DNA of 64,000 nucleotides from Nicotiana tabacum (lineage: Eukaryota; Streptophyta; Magnoliopsida; Solanales; Solanaceae), in assembly GCF_000715075.1 (NCBI RefSeq), contig NC_134082.1, positions 145,192,948-145,256,947 of the forward strand, read 5' to 3'. The position numbers and the translations under genes were made by a program. This document shows, piece after piece, positions 1 through 11,806 of the stretch. Positions within the stretch are counted from its first letter, which is position 1, and the number at the start of each line of letters is the position of its first letter. Under the pieces are notes generated by a model that was not told the DNA's origin, made no database searches, and saw only the letters and a program-made list of their open reading frames with translations.

Positions 1-1102
1 AATGTGCAAACCCACAAAAATATACTCTAAGACTAGCAACAACTCGATTTAAACAATTTTTCAACTCCGCTCGAAAAATTGATAAAATAACCCTCGGGAC
101 CACGTGCCCGGATTCCGAAAATTTTCGAAGATAAGCTTTACCCATAACCCCATGAACTCAAATATATAATTTATTCCAAATTTTATGTCCAATTTCGTGG
201 TCAAAATCTGAAAATACCAATTTCTAGGTTTCTACCAAAACCCACAAATTTTACAATTTTTCATGTTTAAATCCTTATACAAACCATGTATTTAACTTAT
301 AATAAACGGGGATCACTTACCTTGAGTTGCTTGATGAAAATCTCCCCCTTGAAGCTCTCCAAAATTGCTCAAAACAAATGAAAATGGGAGAAAAATGGGC
401 CAAGTCCCGACTTGAAAACAATCTGCCCAACTTAACGAACTTTAGAACTTCAAACTTCTACAGTCGATGTCAAAACCTATCAAATCACGTCCGATTGACC
501 TCAAATTTTGCACACAAGTCACATTCGACATTATAGACCTGCTCCAACTTCCGGAATCAGAATCCAACCCCAATATCAAAAAGTTCACTTCCGGTCAAAC
601 TTCTCAAAGACCTTCAAATTTCTAACTTTTGCCAAATGACCCCGAAATGACCTACGGACCTCCAAATCTATAACCGGGCGTGCTCCCGGTACCAAAATCA
701 CCATACAGAGCTATTTCATGACTCGGAATCCCAAACGAACATCGATAACATTGAAATACACTTCAACCCAAATTTACGAAATTCTTCCAAAATACTATTT
801 TCCAAATAGGCGCCAAAATGCTCCCGGTCATCCCAAACCCGATCCAAATATACGCCGAAGTCCAAAATTATCATACAAATCTGTTGGAACCTTCAAATCC
901 CGATTCTGAGGTCGTTTACTCCAGAATCGAACCTAAGTCAATCCTTCCAAAATGAGAATTCTCTTTCCAAATCAACTCTGAACTTCCCGAATTTCAATTC
1001 CGACCAAGAGACAAGTCGTAATACCTGAAGTGAAGCTGATCGTGGCCTCAAACCGCTGAACGACGAGCTAGAACTCAAAACGACCGGTCGGGTTCGTCTT
1101 AT
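1..1102 (-). repeat. D 3' LTR, partial
   Basis: Position 1 aligns with 6672 in the D 5' LTR and the match continues to the LTR end near 1102. A block of about 530 bp present at 7101-7626 of the partner LTR, including the GC-rich word array, is absent here: the text jumps at about 448 from the 'ctgccca' context to the 'ttaacgaacttt' context. A consensus splice donor (AAG|GTAAGT, minus strand) starts at 320. The same position in the 5' LTR (about 6991) has lost the G of GT. Confidence 0.85.
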
Positions 1103-1137
1103 TCCCTCCCACTTAAACATACGTTCGTCCGCGAACG
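1103..1137 (-). promoter_or_regulatory. D polypurine tract and upstream hairpin
   Basis: On the minus strand a purine run next to the 3' LTR is preceded by the inverted repeat CGTTCG-4 nt-CGAACG (1122-1137). The same hairpin sits in front of the polypurine tract in A (16941-16956) and B (53572-53587). Here it is retained although nothing around it codes for protein. Confidence 0.65.
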
Positions 1138-4100
1138 TTCTAAGAACTGCTCTAGAGTTGTCCGAAATCACTGTTTAACACCTCGTGCACCTACTCGTAC
1201 TACCACAATCCAGTTGAGCACACTAGCTCAAGCCAGTCTGAAGATTCTCTCTTTTACTTAGCCAAATAAGCCTTAAAGCCCAATACTAACATCCAGAATT
1301 CTCTGCTAGGCCTATTTCCATCATACAAACACCGTATCAATCACTACACGATGCACCAATACATGATTGCATACCTTTGCTGAATCCACACCATGCACCA
1401 CAAAATTTACATGACCATAGTAACATACTCTGATAACAATAACCATGATACCCGTGGCGGCGTGTCACTCGATGCAATAATATACCTATGGCGGCGTGCC
1501 ACCTGATCCACACATAATAACCTATAAGGAAATATTTTACCGAGCTAAAATCCTTATAACTATGAATTACCCAAATATCGCCCACAAGCACACGAAGTGC
1601 ATAATGCAATTCTTGGGGAGACAGATAGCACCATACACTACAAAACCCAAGCACGACTAAGGTGTGATATAACATATGCATCTCGAGAGCCATCCTACTT
1701 ACATAACACCATTGCTATGTGGAACCTCAACACATATTCAATTAATCAAGTCGTTTCACAACTAACACGACACAATATAGTATTATATGAAATAGCCAAT
1801 GATGAAACAACATCTAACGTCCGAATACTCCTCCATAAAGAGTGCTATGCTGAATTAAATACATTCGGCTTAATATAGAGCCCATGTTCACATTTAGATT
1901 TATCCACAGACCTCAATCCGATTTTGATCGTACCGCACTAGGCTATTAACCTTTCAAGGATCCACAATAACCTTTCTTCCCATAACACACAAGAACAACC
2001 ACCGATCCAGAAGAAACTTCCACAGTCCACAACCAAATGAATCGAGCGCCCTTCTGGCATAAATTATCACATGAATGATAGTACCACAATCTCCATACTT
2101 GGTTTTGATCTTCAATCAATCAAGCGACTACATGTAACACTTATACAATCTTTCCGTGGGACACGCTCCCACGACCTTCCGCACCAAGTAACAAGTCTGC
2201 ACATCCATACCACCGGCTGCACTAATGCTGTAAAGCAAATCAAAAATCTGAAATCAGTACTCAAAGCCCCTTACACAAGACACTGATCTCAGGTGACGTT
2301 AAAGACAATATCAGCTTACTCTAACCATTTGAATCCTTTTTCCCTACTCATCCGAGGCGGTGACATTCTTGTTGACACCAAACCGCAACCTTGATCCTCA
2401 AATTCCAAATCCGATACTACTCGATGCACTCAATGATGCCAATGCGCAAGAGTACATGAATTTCATCATAACTCCTGAACCACTAATAGGGTAAACACTT
2501 CATCATATAGAAACCTTTTACTTAACTCATTTCAAGAGAACTATTGCAACACGTGACTAAATTCTAATATCCGCAAAAAATACCAACCTCAAGTATTGAT
2601 CTAAACCACCATAACTCTTTCAGGATCCATCTGCACATCACAAGCCATAATACTCGAAAGCCTCCAAACAAAGTCAATTACGGTGACCGTCAAACCTTGT
2701 ACGTATCGTCACAAATGACATGAGTAACTCAACACGCTGAAGGAGCTGATCATTGCCATCACTATGCCAATTCAACCATTGCTAACCGATCTGGATTCTC
2801 CTAATTTACCCTGGACTTGCCTTAGTAATAATAATAGCTCCATTCAAAATATAGCAAACTCAATCCGCACTCGTCCTGAATGACCCCATTTTACGAGACC
2901 AAATTGTCTCAAAACTCACAAACCATTTCATACACTCCTTGTGCGCACATTCGTATCTTCAATTGGTATGCCAATCTAATAATTCTTCTATGAATCCAAA
3001 GTTATTTCCTCCCATTCCTCTCATACTACACCGCAGGCTGGATATAACTCAGAACGCTTCAAGCTCCTTTATCATAATCCGCTGCAAAAGCTCGATACTC
3101 AACCATACTATGGACTCGTAATCCTTAGGCACCACACTTTAACCTTTGAGTCCACTAGGGCCATTGTTGAGAGTCACCCACTCTGACTTGGTCCCAAATA
3201 TACTCAACTCCAAGGCTCTGCTGGCACATGAACACCCTCTCAAGGAAACGCCAGCTGAATCACCTTTCTTGTAAATCACCTATACATAAAGCATAAATCC
3301 TGAGTCTTCCCAAAGCCTGAACACAATTGATAAGGCCAATTATAGAATACATTCCTCAAATCCTTTGCTCAAATCACCAGTGATGTTCTCTTCCCTTATT
3401 CATAATAACCCACCAATTTGCCAATAACTAGAAACCTCATAAGTAGATAACCATACAATCCAATTGTAGGCGGTGAGGCTCTCCCACTTAGCTTGAAGCT
3501 ACCCTTGAATAACTTGGAACCCACTGAGATTCTCCTTTCATCGTTGACATGATCTTGCACAATTAACCCGCCAAATTCCTCAAAATTCCTTCTGTTAACA
3601 TTTACCGAACACTCTCAATCACTAGCCACATTTACATATTCGGCCTCTTACCGGATGGCCAGTAGAATTCTTCGTAGAAGCTTCATCAACACCACACAAC
3701 CATTAGCCTGCTCACAGGAGATAACCCACCTGTGGAAATTACATGCCGACATCTTCCAACATCGCTGCACTAGGTACAAATACTACGAAATCAATAACCC
3801 ATCCTAAGCCTATGCTCATTCACCAGATGTACAAGTCCATTCACTCCTCATGGACATCAACTAAAGATGCGATAATACATTTCAACCCAGAGTCATGTTG
3901 TATCCTTCTTCATAACAAGCAACTCATCTCTGTTGCATCAAATCTCCCGCCGTCTAATAGCCAATATTCCAAATTGAGTCTGTAGACCCCGTCACTGTCC
4001 ACCCTAAACCCCAAATCACTCCAAATTCCCCTCAAGACGTGTAGTCATCCTACCACAGAACCCATATGCTACTCTGCCACTCTCCCACTTTGGTCAAACT

Positions 4101-5038
4101 CACTCCTTTAAGCAACTACTCAACCCCTGTTTCTCACACTTGGCCTTCTAGAAGCTTATTCACCGCAAGACACCTCCCACATGTCCTTCCTCATCCTTCG
4201 CTGCCCAGTTGTTACCTTAAGTCAAAATCCATCTCTATAGCACTTGAACTAATAGATCGCTACAAACTTCAAACCCCTTCAAAGATTATCTTTCTCAGGC
4301 CATCAATTCCAGGAACACCGATTCAATCTGGAACCACTACACACCGCAATCTCTGATAGCCACTTCTCTTGCTCTATTCCATACTTCCCTGCCCCGAGGG
4401 AGATTTGACGAAGACCATAACACCGGCAAACTTAACACATTCAATCAAGGGCGACGACACCACATTACCGATGAAAATTCTGCCACGCTAAAAAATATCC
4501 ATGAACCCAAACCTGAGCATTCATAGTCCGATTGCCTCTCCTCCGTCAGAAATAAAATACTAAATCTTTGAATCATGCACTAATCAAACATCCATTCAAG
4601 TTATTCACTACTTTGATGCATAGGCAAACACCCTAACATTACACCAATACTGTGCAATAACAACACACGAATCGTCATAACAATCAATTCCAAATCTCAA
4701 AGCCTTAGGTAGTACTAATACTGAGCTGAAACGACAGAACGACCTTCCGCAAGGCGATGACAATAGCCCAATCAAATATGTAGGGAGAAACATCCTTCAC
4801 CATATCTGTAGTACCATTACAATCCCTCAATTCCCGATTTATAATAAGCGTTTCACGTCGCATAAGATTGAATAGGAAAGAAACAAAGGCATAAGCCTTA
4901 AAGGAAACAAATCACACGATGAGGAATCAAGAAGGGAAGTGCTCCTAACAGCTTTGTAGTTTCTCAAAGATAAGTACAGACGTCTCCGTACCAATCTGCA
5001 AGACTCTACTAGACTCGTGAGACCTAAGTGAACCTAGT
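1103..5038 (-). other. D internal region, no recognisable coding content
   Basis: This stretch of about 3.9 kb has only short scattered open frames on both strands, none with retroelement motifs. Two near-identical words containing 'ggcggcgtg' occur at about 1453-1515, resembling the 'gcacgccgc' minisatellite found in LTRs A and C. The text near the primer site (about 4960-5035, including 'agactctactag') is shared with the corresponding part of E and with the leaders of A and B, supporting common descent of these 5' regions. I see no host gene here. Confidence 0.6.
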
Positions 5039-5050
5039 TCTCTAATACCA
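5039..5050 (-). other. D primer binding site (initiator Met tRNA type, decayed)
   Basis: The minus strand reads TGGTATTAGAGA, three bases inside the 5' LTR end. It differs by two bases from TGGTATCAGAGC, the site complementary to plant initiator methionine tRNA seen intact in A. It fixes the minus orientation and marks 5054-8336 as the 5' LTR. Confidence 0.75.
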
Positions 5051-6589
5051 TGTTGTCACGACCCAAAATCCGTTAAAGGTCTTGATGGTGCCAGACACCA
5101 GTGTCAAGTAAGCCAACACTAAATAGTTAATTAAATTCTCAGTTTAATATTTTTGAAATCATAAATTTCCTTTAATTTAACTAGTAAAATATGAACTTTA
5201 TATAATAAATAATAATGTTTTCCAATTTTAATATTGAATATCCTATAATCATCCTAGAACCCGGTGTCACAAGTGCATGAGCAACAATTAGGAAAAATAT
5301 AAAAACAAAATACATCATCCGTACGGAATACAAATTTGGACGGGAAAGAAAAATATAAATACTCTGAAGGAGACTTTGCTGGCTGCGGATCGTAATATAA
5401 GATGCAGCTCACCTAAGTCCCCGAATAAACCATGATGCTGCGCCGACGAGGCCACTATATGTGTATGTGCATGTACAACAAAATGTACATCAAATGTAGT
5501 ATGAGTACGAAAATAACGCATACCCAATAAGTATCCAGTCTAACCTCGAAGAAGTAATGACGAAAGGTTGACTCCGACACTTATTAGTGGTTCAATAATA
5601 TCAAATACATTAAAGAGGTAAATAAATGTGGGGTAGAGTAAATAAATGAACTAATTAAACATAAATGTACGTGATACATATTTCCCCTCTTTACAATAAA
5701 CTCAAGCTTCCCATTAGAAATTCCCTCCTTAACCGGAGCACACATATGGGTGCAGTGGACCTCATCAAGTAAATTATCATGAATTCAAATCCGAATAACT
5801 CACGAATACCCTGGCTGCTTGCCGAATATCACACGATTCCATGAGGATATGATATAGAAAATGCCGAGGGGTACGACCCTATTCGACATAATAATTAAAC
5901 TGTGCACTGTCGAGGGTCGAACGACACAAACCATAGATGTATCTATTAACCTGCCGAGGCGAACGACACGCTCCCATGAGAGTGTGGTACATAGATCCTG
6001 CCGTGGCGAACAACCCGATCCCATTAGAGTAGTGGACATTCACCATACGGAATGTAATTGCGATGCACATGCATATAGAATTTCTCAAATAATTATTTTT
6101 ATAATATTCTTTAAATATTTTCAACATATGAAATCCAAATGAGACTTTAAAGTCCCGAAATTCTTAATTTCAACTCTTTTCAAGACATTTAATAAGCATA
6201 CTCGATCTTAATTCCTTCAAGGCAAGTAAATAACACGGTCAAATAACGCGGAGAGTTCGAGTGTGAAAGCAGTGTACTCATGCCCCTGAGATAAGGTATG
6301 CTTTTAGTGCCTTATCTAACTATAAGAGCAGGAGCAGCAAGCACTTACTTTCTTTAAGACACTAACTTCCACAACAACTAAGAATTATCTCAGGTTTTCC
6401 ATTAGTGCGCTCTGGAAGTATCAGCAAATCATGATGTAAGCCTAGAACTACCCGGACATAGGCATAATTAGTAGCTACGTACGGACTCTCGTCACCTCGT
6501 GCGTATGTTACCCCTACAAATAGAATCATATATTAATTAAGTTTACCTATGTGGTTAATTCCCTTTTACAAGATTAGGAAGAAGACCTA

Positions 6590-6663
6590 CCTCACTCCGA
6601 AGTTCCATAGCCGGCTTCCTAGCCTTTCCAACAATTCAAACCAATGGCCAACGCTCCAAAACT
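6590..6663 (-). promoter_or_regulatory. Candidate spliced-leader exon 2 in D 5' LTR
   Basis: On the minus strand an acceptor-like TGACTAG ends at 6662, followed by 71 nt (6661-6591) and a donor-like GAG|GTAGGT. F and J have the same 71-nt spacing. Splicing itself is inferred. Confidence 0.5.
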
Positions 6664-7094
6664 AGTCAATAAATATGCAAACCCACAAAAATATACTCTA
6701 ATTCTAGCAACAACTCGATTTAAACAATTTCCCAACTCGCTCAAAAAGTTGATAAAATCACCCTTGGGCCCACATGCCCGGATTTCGAAAATTTTTGAAG
6801 AGAAGATTTACCCATAACCCCACGAACTCAAATATATAATTTATTCCAAATTCCATGTCCAATTCCGTGGTCAAAATCCAATAATATCAATTTCTAGGTT
6901 TCTACCAAAACCCCACAATTTCTATAATTTTCCATGTTTACATCCTTATACAAACTATGTATTTAACTTATAATAAGTGGGGATTACTTATCTTGAGTTG
7001 CTTGATGAAAATATCCCCTTGAAGCTCTCCAAAATCACCCAAAACAAATAAAAATGGGAGAAAAATGGGCCAAGTCCCGACTTGAAAACAACCT

Positions 7095-7440
7095 GCCCAG
7101 CCGTCCTTCCGCACCTGCGGTACACCAGCTGCACCTGCAGCCCCGTACCTGCGGAAAGTCCATCACAGGTACGGTTCCCTCAAAGCTAGGTGAAATCCGC
7201 TTCTCGGTCCCCCATGCGCATCTGCGCATTCGCACATGCAAATGCCCTTCCGCTTCTGCGACCAAGCTGCCCCTCTCGCATTCTGCACCTGCCTAGCTCA
7301 TCTCGCACCTGCGGGCTCGCAGATGCGGAAATACCCTCGCATCTGCGGCCATCCCAGGTTCGTCCAAATGTTGCTTTTGTGACCCCGTAGCTGCACCTGC
7401 GGGCTCACTCCTGCGGCCTTTTCCACGCAGGTGCGATTAC
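7095..7440 (-). repeat. GC-rich word array in D 5' LTR
   Basis: Degenerate repeats of CACCTGCGG and GCATCTGCG in an otherwise AT-rich LTR, directly upstream of the promoter region in LTR orientation. The whole array is deleted from D's other LTR. Confidence 0.75.
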
Positions 7441-8336
7441 ACCATTTACCAACAATCTTAGATTTGTTTTTCTCAAATTCCAAATTTGATCCGTTAACCA
7501 CCCGGAATCCACCCGAGGCCCTCGTCCAATTATACTAACCAGTTCCAAAACATTACATGGACCTGCTCGAGCCCTCAAATCATGTCAAACAACATCGAAA
7601 TCATGAATCACACCCCCAATTCAAGCTTAATGAACTTTAGAACTTCAAACTTCTACGTTCGATGTCGAAACCTATCAAATCACGCCCGATTGACCTCAAA
7701 TTTTGTACACAAGTCACATTAGACATTACGGACCTACTCCAACTTCTAGAATAAGAATCCGACCCAACATCAAAAAGCCCACTTCGGAATCGAAATATGA
7801 CCCTAACATCAAAAAGTCCACTTCCGGTCAAACTTCTCAACAACCTTTAAATTTCTGACTTTTGCCAAATGACCCCCGAAATGACCTACGGACCTCCAAA
7901 TCCATAACTGAGCACACTCCCAGTACCAGAATCGCATCTATTCCCTAACTCGGAATCCCAAACTAACATCAATAACATTGAAATTCACTTCAATCTAGAT
8001 TTATGAAATTCTTCCAAAATACTAGCTTCTACAATAGGCGCCAAAATTCTCCCGGGTCATCCAAAACCCGATCCGAACATACGCCCAAGTCCGAAATCAT
8101 CATACAAACCTGTTGGAACCTTAAAGTCCTGATTCCGAAGTCGTTTACTCTAGAATCCAACCTTAGTCAATCTTTCCAACTTAAAGCTTCCGAAATGAGA
8201 ATTCTCTTTTCAAATAAACTCTGACTTGCCAAATTTCAATTCCGACCATGCGTACAAGTCATAATACCTGAAGTGAAGCTACTCGTTGCCTCAAACCGCC
8301 GAACGACATGCTAGAGCTCAAAACGACCAGTCGGGG

Positions 8337-8810
8337 CGTATCTAAGTTTTTCAGTAGCATGACAGACATATTTTTCTTCAAAATCAACCTATATACAATG
8401 GAAGATCAATTTTAACTTAGTCTATTATATATAAGGTTACACTAACATATGTTAGAAATAATAAACTTGAAAACAAACATGTATGGTAGAAGGCCATTTG
8501 GTATTAAAGTATTTAAGTATTTTTCTTGGTAGTAATTATTGGTATCATTTTCTGCCGAGTCAAAAATAGAAAAATATTTTTTTACTATAAACTTTTGCAA
8601 TAAACCTTTTATTTAGTTGTTAAACATATTTTTGCACTAGCTAAGATATCTTTATAATTCTATCAAGTGATTTGCAAAAAATGCATTTTAATCTAATGAT
8701 AGAAATTTTTCTCTTATTAAATGCACTACTATTACCATTGTGATTGATAACCAAGTGTTCAAGAAGAACAAAATCATTTTTTATTAGATGATTTTCTACG
8801 TTTCCAACAC
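8337..8810. other. AT-rich spacer, probably ancestral target DNA
   Basis: The region is AT-rich with no open frame or repeat that I recognise. It lies between D and A and would be continuous with 19898-20219 before A inserted. Confidence 0.5.
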
Positions 8811-9519
8811 TGTGACGACCCGGCCAGTCGTCTCATGAGTTACCGCTTCGTTTTCCCCTATTTTAGCTTCTTTATGCTTCATTATCCGTGTTTTATATGG
8901 TCGGGTTGATTAGTTGGAGGTCTGAGAAGATTTGGTAAGATATGAGATACTTAGTCTCTTTTAAGAAAGTTTAAATTGGAAAAGTCAACCAGATGTTGAC
9001 TTATGTGTTAGAAGGCTCGGAAGTGAGTTCCAATGGTTCGGTTAGCTTTGGGAGGTGATTTGTGACTTAGGAGCGCGATCAGAATGAGTTTTGGAGTTGT
9101 AGAGAAGATTTGGGCTTAAATTGGTGAAGTTGATATTTTGGCGGTTCCGGTCGATAGACGATATTTTGATATAGGGGTCGGAATGAAATTCCGATAGTGA
9201 TAGTAGCTTCGTTGTGTCATTTGGATGTGTGTGCAAAATTTTAGGTCATTCAGATGAGATTTGATAGACTTTTCGATCGAAAGCATAATTTAAGAGTTCT
9301 TGGAGTTCTTAGGCTTGAATCCTATGTTAAATTGGTGATGGATACTGTTGTGAGCATTCCGAAGTTTTGAACAAATTTGAACGATGTCATGGGATGTGTT
9401 GGTACAATTAGTTTGAAGTTCGGGGAGTTCCGGGTAGGTTCCGGGATGTTTTAGGCCGAAAATCATAGCTATAGTAGGTCCAGAAGGGTTGCAGGCTTCG
9501 GAACTCACCCGCGCGGTCC

Positions 9520-9645
9520 GCACAAAAAGAAGTGCGGCCGCGGTATGTGCTGTACAGACTGCACAAAATGAAGTGCGGCCACGGTAGGTATTGTGCGGAC
9601 TGCACAAAATGGTGTGCGGCCGCGGTGAAGAACATTCCACTGGTC
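9520..9645 (+). repeat. 41-bp GC-rich tandem units in A 5' LTR (three copies)
   Basis: Units start at 9520, 9561 and 9602, each opening with 'gcacaaaa' and containing 'tgcggccgcgg' or a close variant. The 3' LTR has only two (17687 and 17728). The array lies upstream of the TATA box. Confidence 0.85.
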
Positions 9646-9913
9646 CTACTTCGGAAGCTCATTTCTTTTGATCTACAAGGGATTTTGAGATGATTCAAAA
9701 ACAAAAGTTGTAGCTCTTCGTTTATAGTTTCTAGAAAGATAAAGATATCGCAATTTGGACATATGTAGCGAAAGTTATGGCCAAAATACTAAAGCCTATC
9801 ACTGTAGAGTAAGCCTGTGCGACCGCGGTCATTTTTGTGTGGATCGCACTGGTTTTGTGCGGACCGCAATTGATTTTGTGTGGCCCGCGGAGGTGGAGAT
9901 CTATGGGGTACTC

Positions 9914-9920
9914 TATAATT
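9914..9920 (+). promoter_or_regulatory. Decayed TATA box of A 5' LTR
   Basis: TATAATT here corresponds to TATAAATA at 18020 in the 3' LTR. The 3' copy keeps the better match. Confidence 0.6.
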
Positions 9921-10007
9921 ACGAGGTTTTGGGTTTTATTTGATATTTTGACCTACAGAGCTCGGATTTTGGTGATTGTTTGAAAGTTTTTCAAGAAATT
10001 CATCGGG

Positions 10008-10424
10008 GTAAGTGATTCTAACTTCGATTTGGCTAGAGTACATGAATCTATCATTGAATTCATCATTAAATTCGTGATTTGGGATAGAATTTGGGAAGAA
10101 AATTGTGAAATCTTTCAAAAGTGTAAAATGATGATTTGAAGGACCAAATGGTATCAGAATTGGATAATTTTCATATGGTTAGACTCGTGAGAGTGTAAGG
10201 ATTCGAGTTTTGTGAATTTTGTCAAATTTCGAGATGTGCTCCCGGGGGTCGGGTTTGACCAAATTCTAGAATTTTGTGGTAATTCGATTGTTTTCACTTG
10301 GGCTTTGTTCCCTTAGCCTATTGTGATCTATTCGTTCTGATTTTGGATAGATTCGATGCGCATGGAGGCCGATTCGAGGGGCAAAGGCGTCACATGATAG
10401 AGAATTAGCCGGTTCGAGGTGAGT
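10008..10424 (+). promoter_or_regulatory. Candidate leader splice cassette, A 5' LTR
   Basis: Donor GGG|GTAAGT at 10008, a pyrimidine-rich acceptor ending CCTTAG at 10316, a 102-nt middle segment 10317-10418, then donor GAG|GTGAGT at 10419. The 3' LTR repeats the layout at 18114, 18423-18524 and 18525. The fixed 102-nt length recurs in C, B and I. Splicing is inferred from these signals. Confidence 0.55.
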
Positions 10425-10877
10425 AATGATTGTAAATGATGCTCTGAGTGTTTGAAACCCCGAATTGCACATCGTAGTGCTATATTGAGGTGAGACACAC
10501 GCTCGATGATGAGCGTGGGGTCTTTTACTATTGGGGATTGAGACTTGGTCCATCCCGATTGATGATTGTACCACGTATTTGACTGAAACGTATTTGTTAT
10601 CATCATGATTTGGGGCTAATTGCCATATTTGGGCTTCGTGCCAACTATTTGAACCCTTCGGGAATTTTGACCGATCTTCCTCACTATACTTGTTAAAAAT
10701 TGTATCCTCTGTCATGTTCTTTTTGTTTTAAACGATTCGAGCCAGTTTTGTCATACAATTCCTAAATGAGAGGAATTTGTGGGCTGAGATCCCTATCTCA
10801 TATTATTTTGCCGAGAGGCTGTGAGGTTAATGATTGAGAGGGGTTGAGAACCCAATGGTGAGGATAATATATATATT

Positions 10878-11064
10878 ATGGATCGGGTTGCACACCGCAA
10901 CAATACTTATATGGATCGGGTTGCATGCTGCAGCAAATATAGCACTTGGGCTATAAGAGCCCCTCAGAGTTTGCACACCCCTAGTGAGCCCAGTCGACTA
11001 TCTTTATGGATCGGGCTGCACGCCACAGCGATGTACGGATCGGGTTGCACGCCACATCAGTTAT
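10878..11064 (+). repeat. Dispersed minisatellite in A 5' LTR
   Basis: Four imperfect copies of a ~33-bp word built on 'atggatcgggttgcac' start at about 10878, 10911, 11006 and 11036. They are split by a conserved core at 10944-10990. Related words occur in the A 3' LTR (about 18985-19165) and in C (about 50939-51177). Confidence 0.8.
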
Positions 11065-11794
11065 TCTTATTTATATTATTATGAGAGATATATGGGTCGA
11101 GAGCTAAGAATGAGCACTAAGTGATGAGAGTGAGCTCGAGGAGCTGATACTGTTCTGAGTGATTGACACTATGCTCGAGGGGTGGATTTCTGCTTGTTAT
11201 TTACCTGCTAAATTATCGTTTTACCTGATTTAAAGAGATTTCACTTGCCGTCTTCACTGATTTACTGCTTTAAGTGATTTTTACTGCTTGATATAGAATT
11301 GTTTTGTGCCTTTATGTGTTTTTTTGCTTTCAGCCATTATTTATGATTATTACTCACTGAGTCGAAGTACTCACATTACTCCCTGCACCGTGTGTGCAGA
11401 TTCAAGCATCGTAGAGTCCTCTCCTGAGTGCTAATCCTCCTAGTCCAGGCAGTGTTTTTAGAGACTACGAGGTAGCTGTTGGCGTCCGCAACCCCGTGCC
11501 TCCCTTATCTTACTATTTTCATGTTATTGAACTTCTGTATCGGATTTCGTATCTAGTAGATCGGTATCCGGATTTATTAGTTGCTCATGACTTGTGACAC
11601 CCCTGTTTGGGCTGTGTCGGGATGGTTTCTACTGTTGTTATCATTACTTCCGCAAATTATGGTTATTATATCATGTTTTAGAACTATTTATGGTATTTAA
11701 CTATTTAAATGAGGTGTTCTGCTTTGGTCTGGATGGCCTTGTCTTCACGAGAGACGCCATCACGACCGAGTTCGGGGCTAGGGTCGTGACAAGT

Positions 11795-11806
11795 TGGTAT
11801 CAGAGC
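11795..11806 (+). other. A primer binding site (initiator Met tRNA)
   Basis: TGGTATCAGAGC lies three bases after the LTR end, the usual site complementary to the 3' end of plant initiator methionine tRNA. It is intact. Confidence 0.92.

Larger units (their letters stand above)
1..8336 (-). mobile_element. Element D: non-coding LTR retrotransposon (LARD-like), left end outside window
   Basis: Read on the minus strand the order is 5' LTR (5054-8336), primer binding site (5039-5050), a ~3.9 kb internal region, a polypurine tract with upstream hairpin (about 1103-1137), and a 3' LTR (1-1102, cut by the window edge). The two LTRs align over their shared part with roughly a tenth of positions different in the stretch I compared by eye, so this is an old insertion. 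No gag, RT or integrase motif is visible on either strand of the interior, which fits a large retrotransposon derivative. The LTR ends resemble those of chromoviruses A, B and C. The left target site duplication is outside the window and cannot be tested. Confidence 0.75.
5054..8336 (-). repeat. D 5' LTR, ~3.28 kb
   Basis: Plus-strand text begins TGTCACGACCC at 5054. The opposite end near 8336 carries the eroded family start (CGACCAGTCGGG). Content in LTR direction: GC-rich word array (7095-7440), promoter region, candidate leader exon 2 (6591-6661), a conserved block around 6479-6512 with 'ctcgtcacctcgtg', a repeat-like segment with 'gccgaggcgaacgac' (about 5858-6060), then the 3' end. The right terminus is mutated, so the boundary is good to about 5 bp. 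Confidence 0.8.
8811..11791 (+). repeat. A 5' LTR, 2,981 bp
   Basis: It starts TGTGACGACCC and ends GGGTCGTGACA immediately before the primer site. In order it holds three 41-bp GC-rich units (9520-9645), a second GC-rich patch (about 9810-9895), a TATA-like site (9914), leader splice-like signals (10008, 10317-10418), a minisatellite of the 'ggatcgggctgcacgccgca' type (10878-11064), and a conserved core starting 'cttgggct' at 10944. It is about 60 bp longer than the 3' LTR, mostly because of one extra 41-bp unit. Confidence 0.92.

Noticed and set aside
1337..1693. 118-residue minus-strand open frame in D interior
   Set aside because: No motif, Cys/Trp-rich composition typical of chance frames, no relative at the same place in E.
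8801..8810. A's target duplication as a perfect repeat
   Set aside because: The pentamers are AACAC and GACAC, so only four of five match. It is kept as a likely eroded duplication, not a perfect one.
10266..10715. 149-residue minus-strand open frame in A 5' LTR
   Set aside because: Antisense to the leader; a shorter version (18372-18659) appears in the A 3' LTR only because the LTRs are copies. It overlaps the candidate splice cassette and shows no protein motif.
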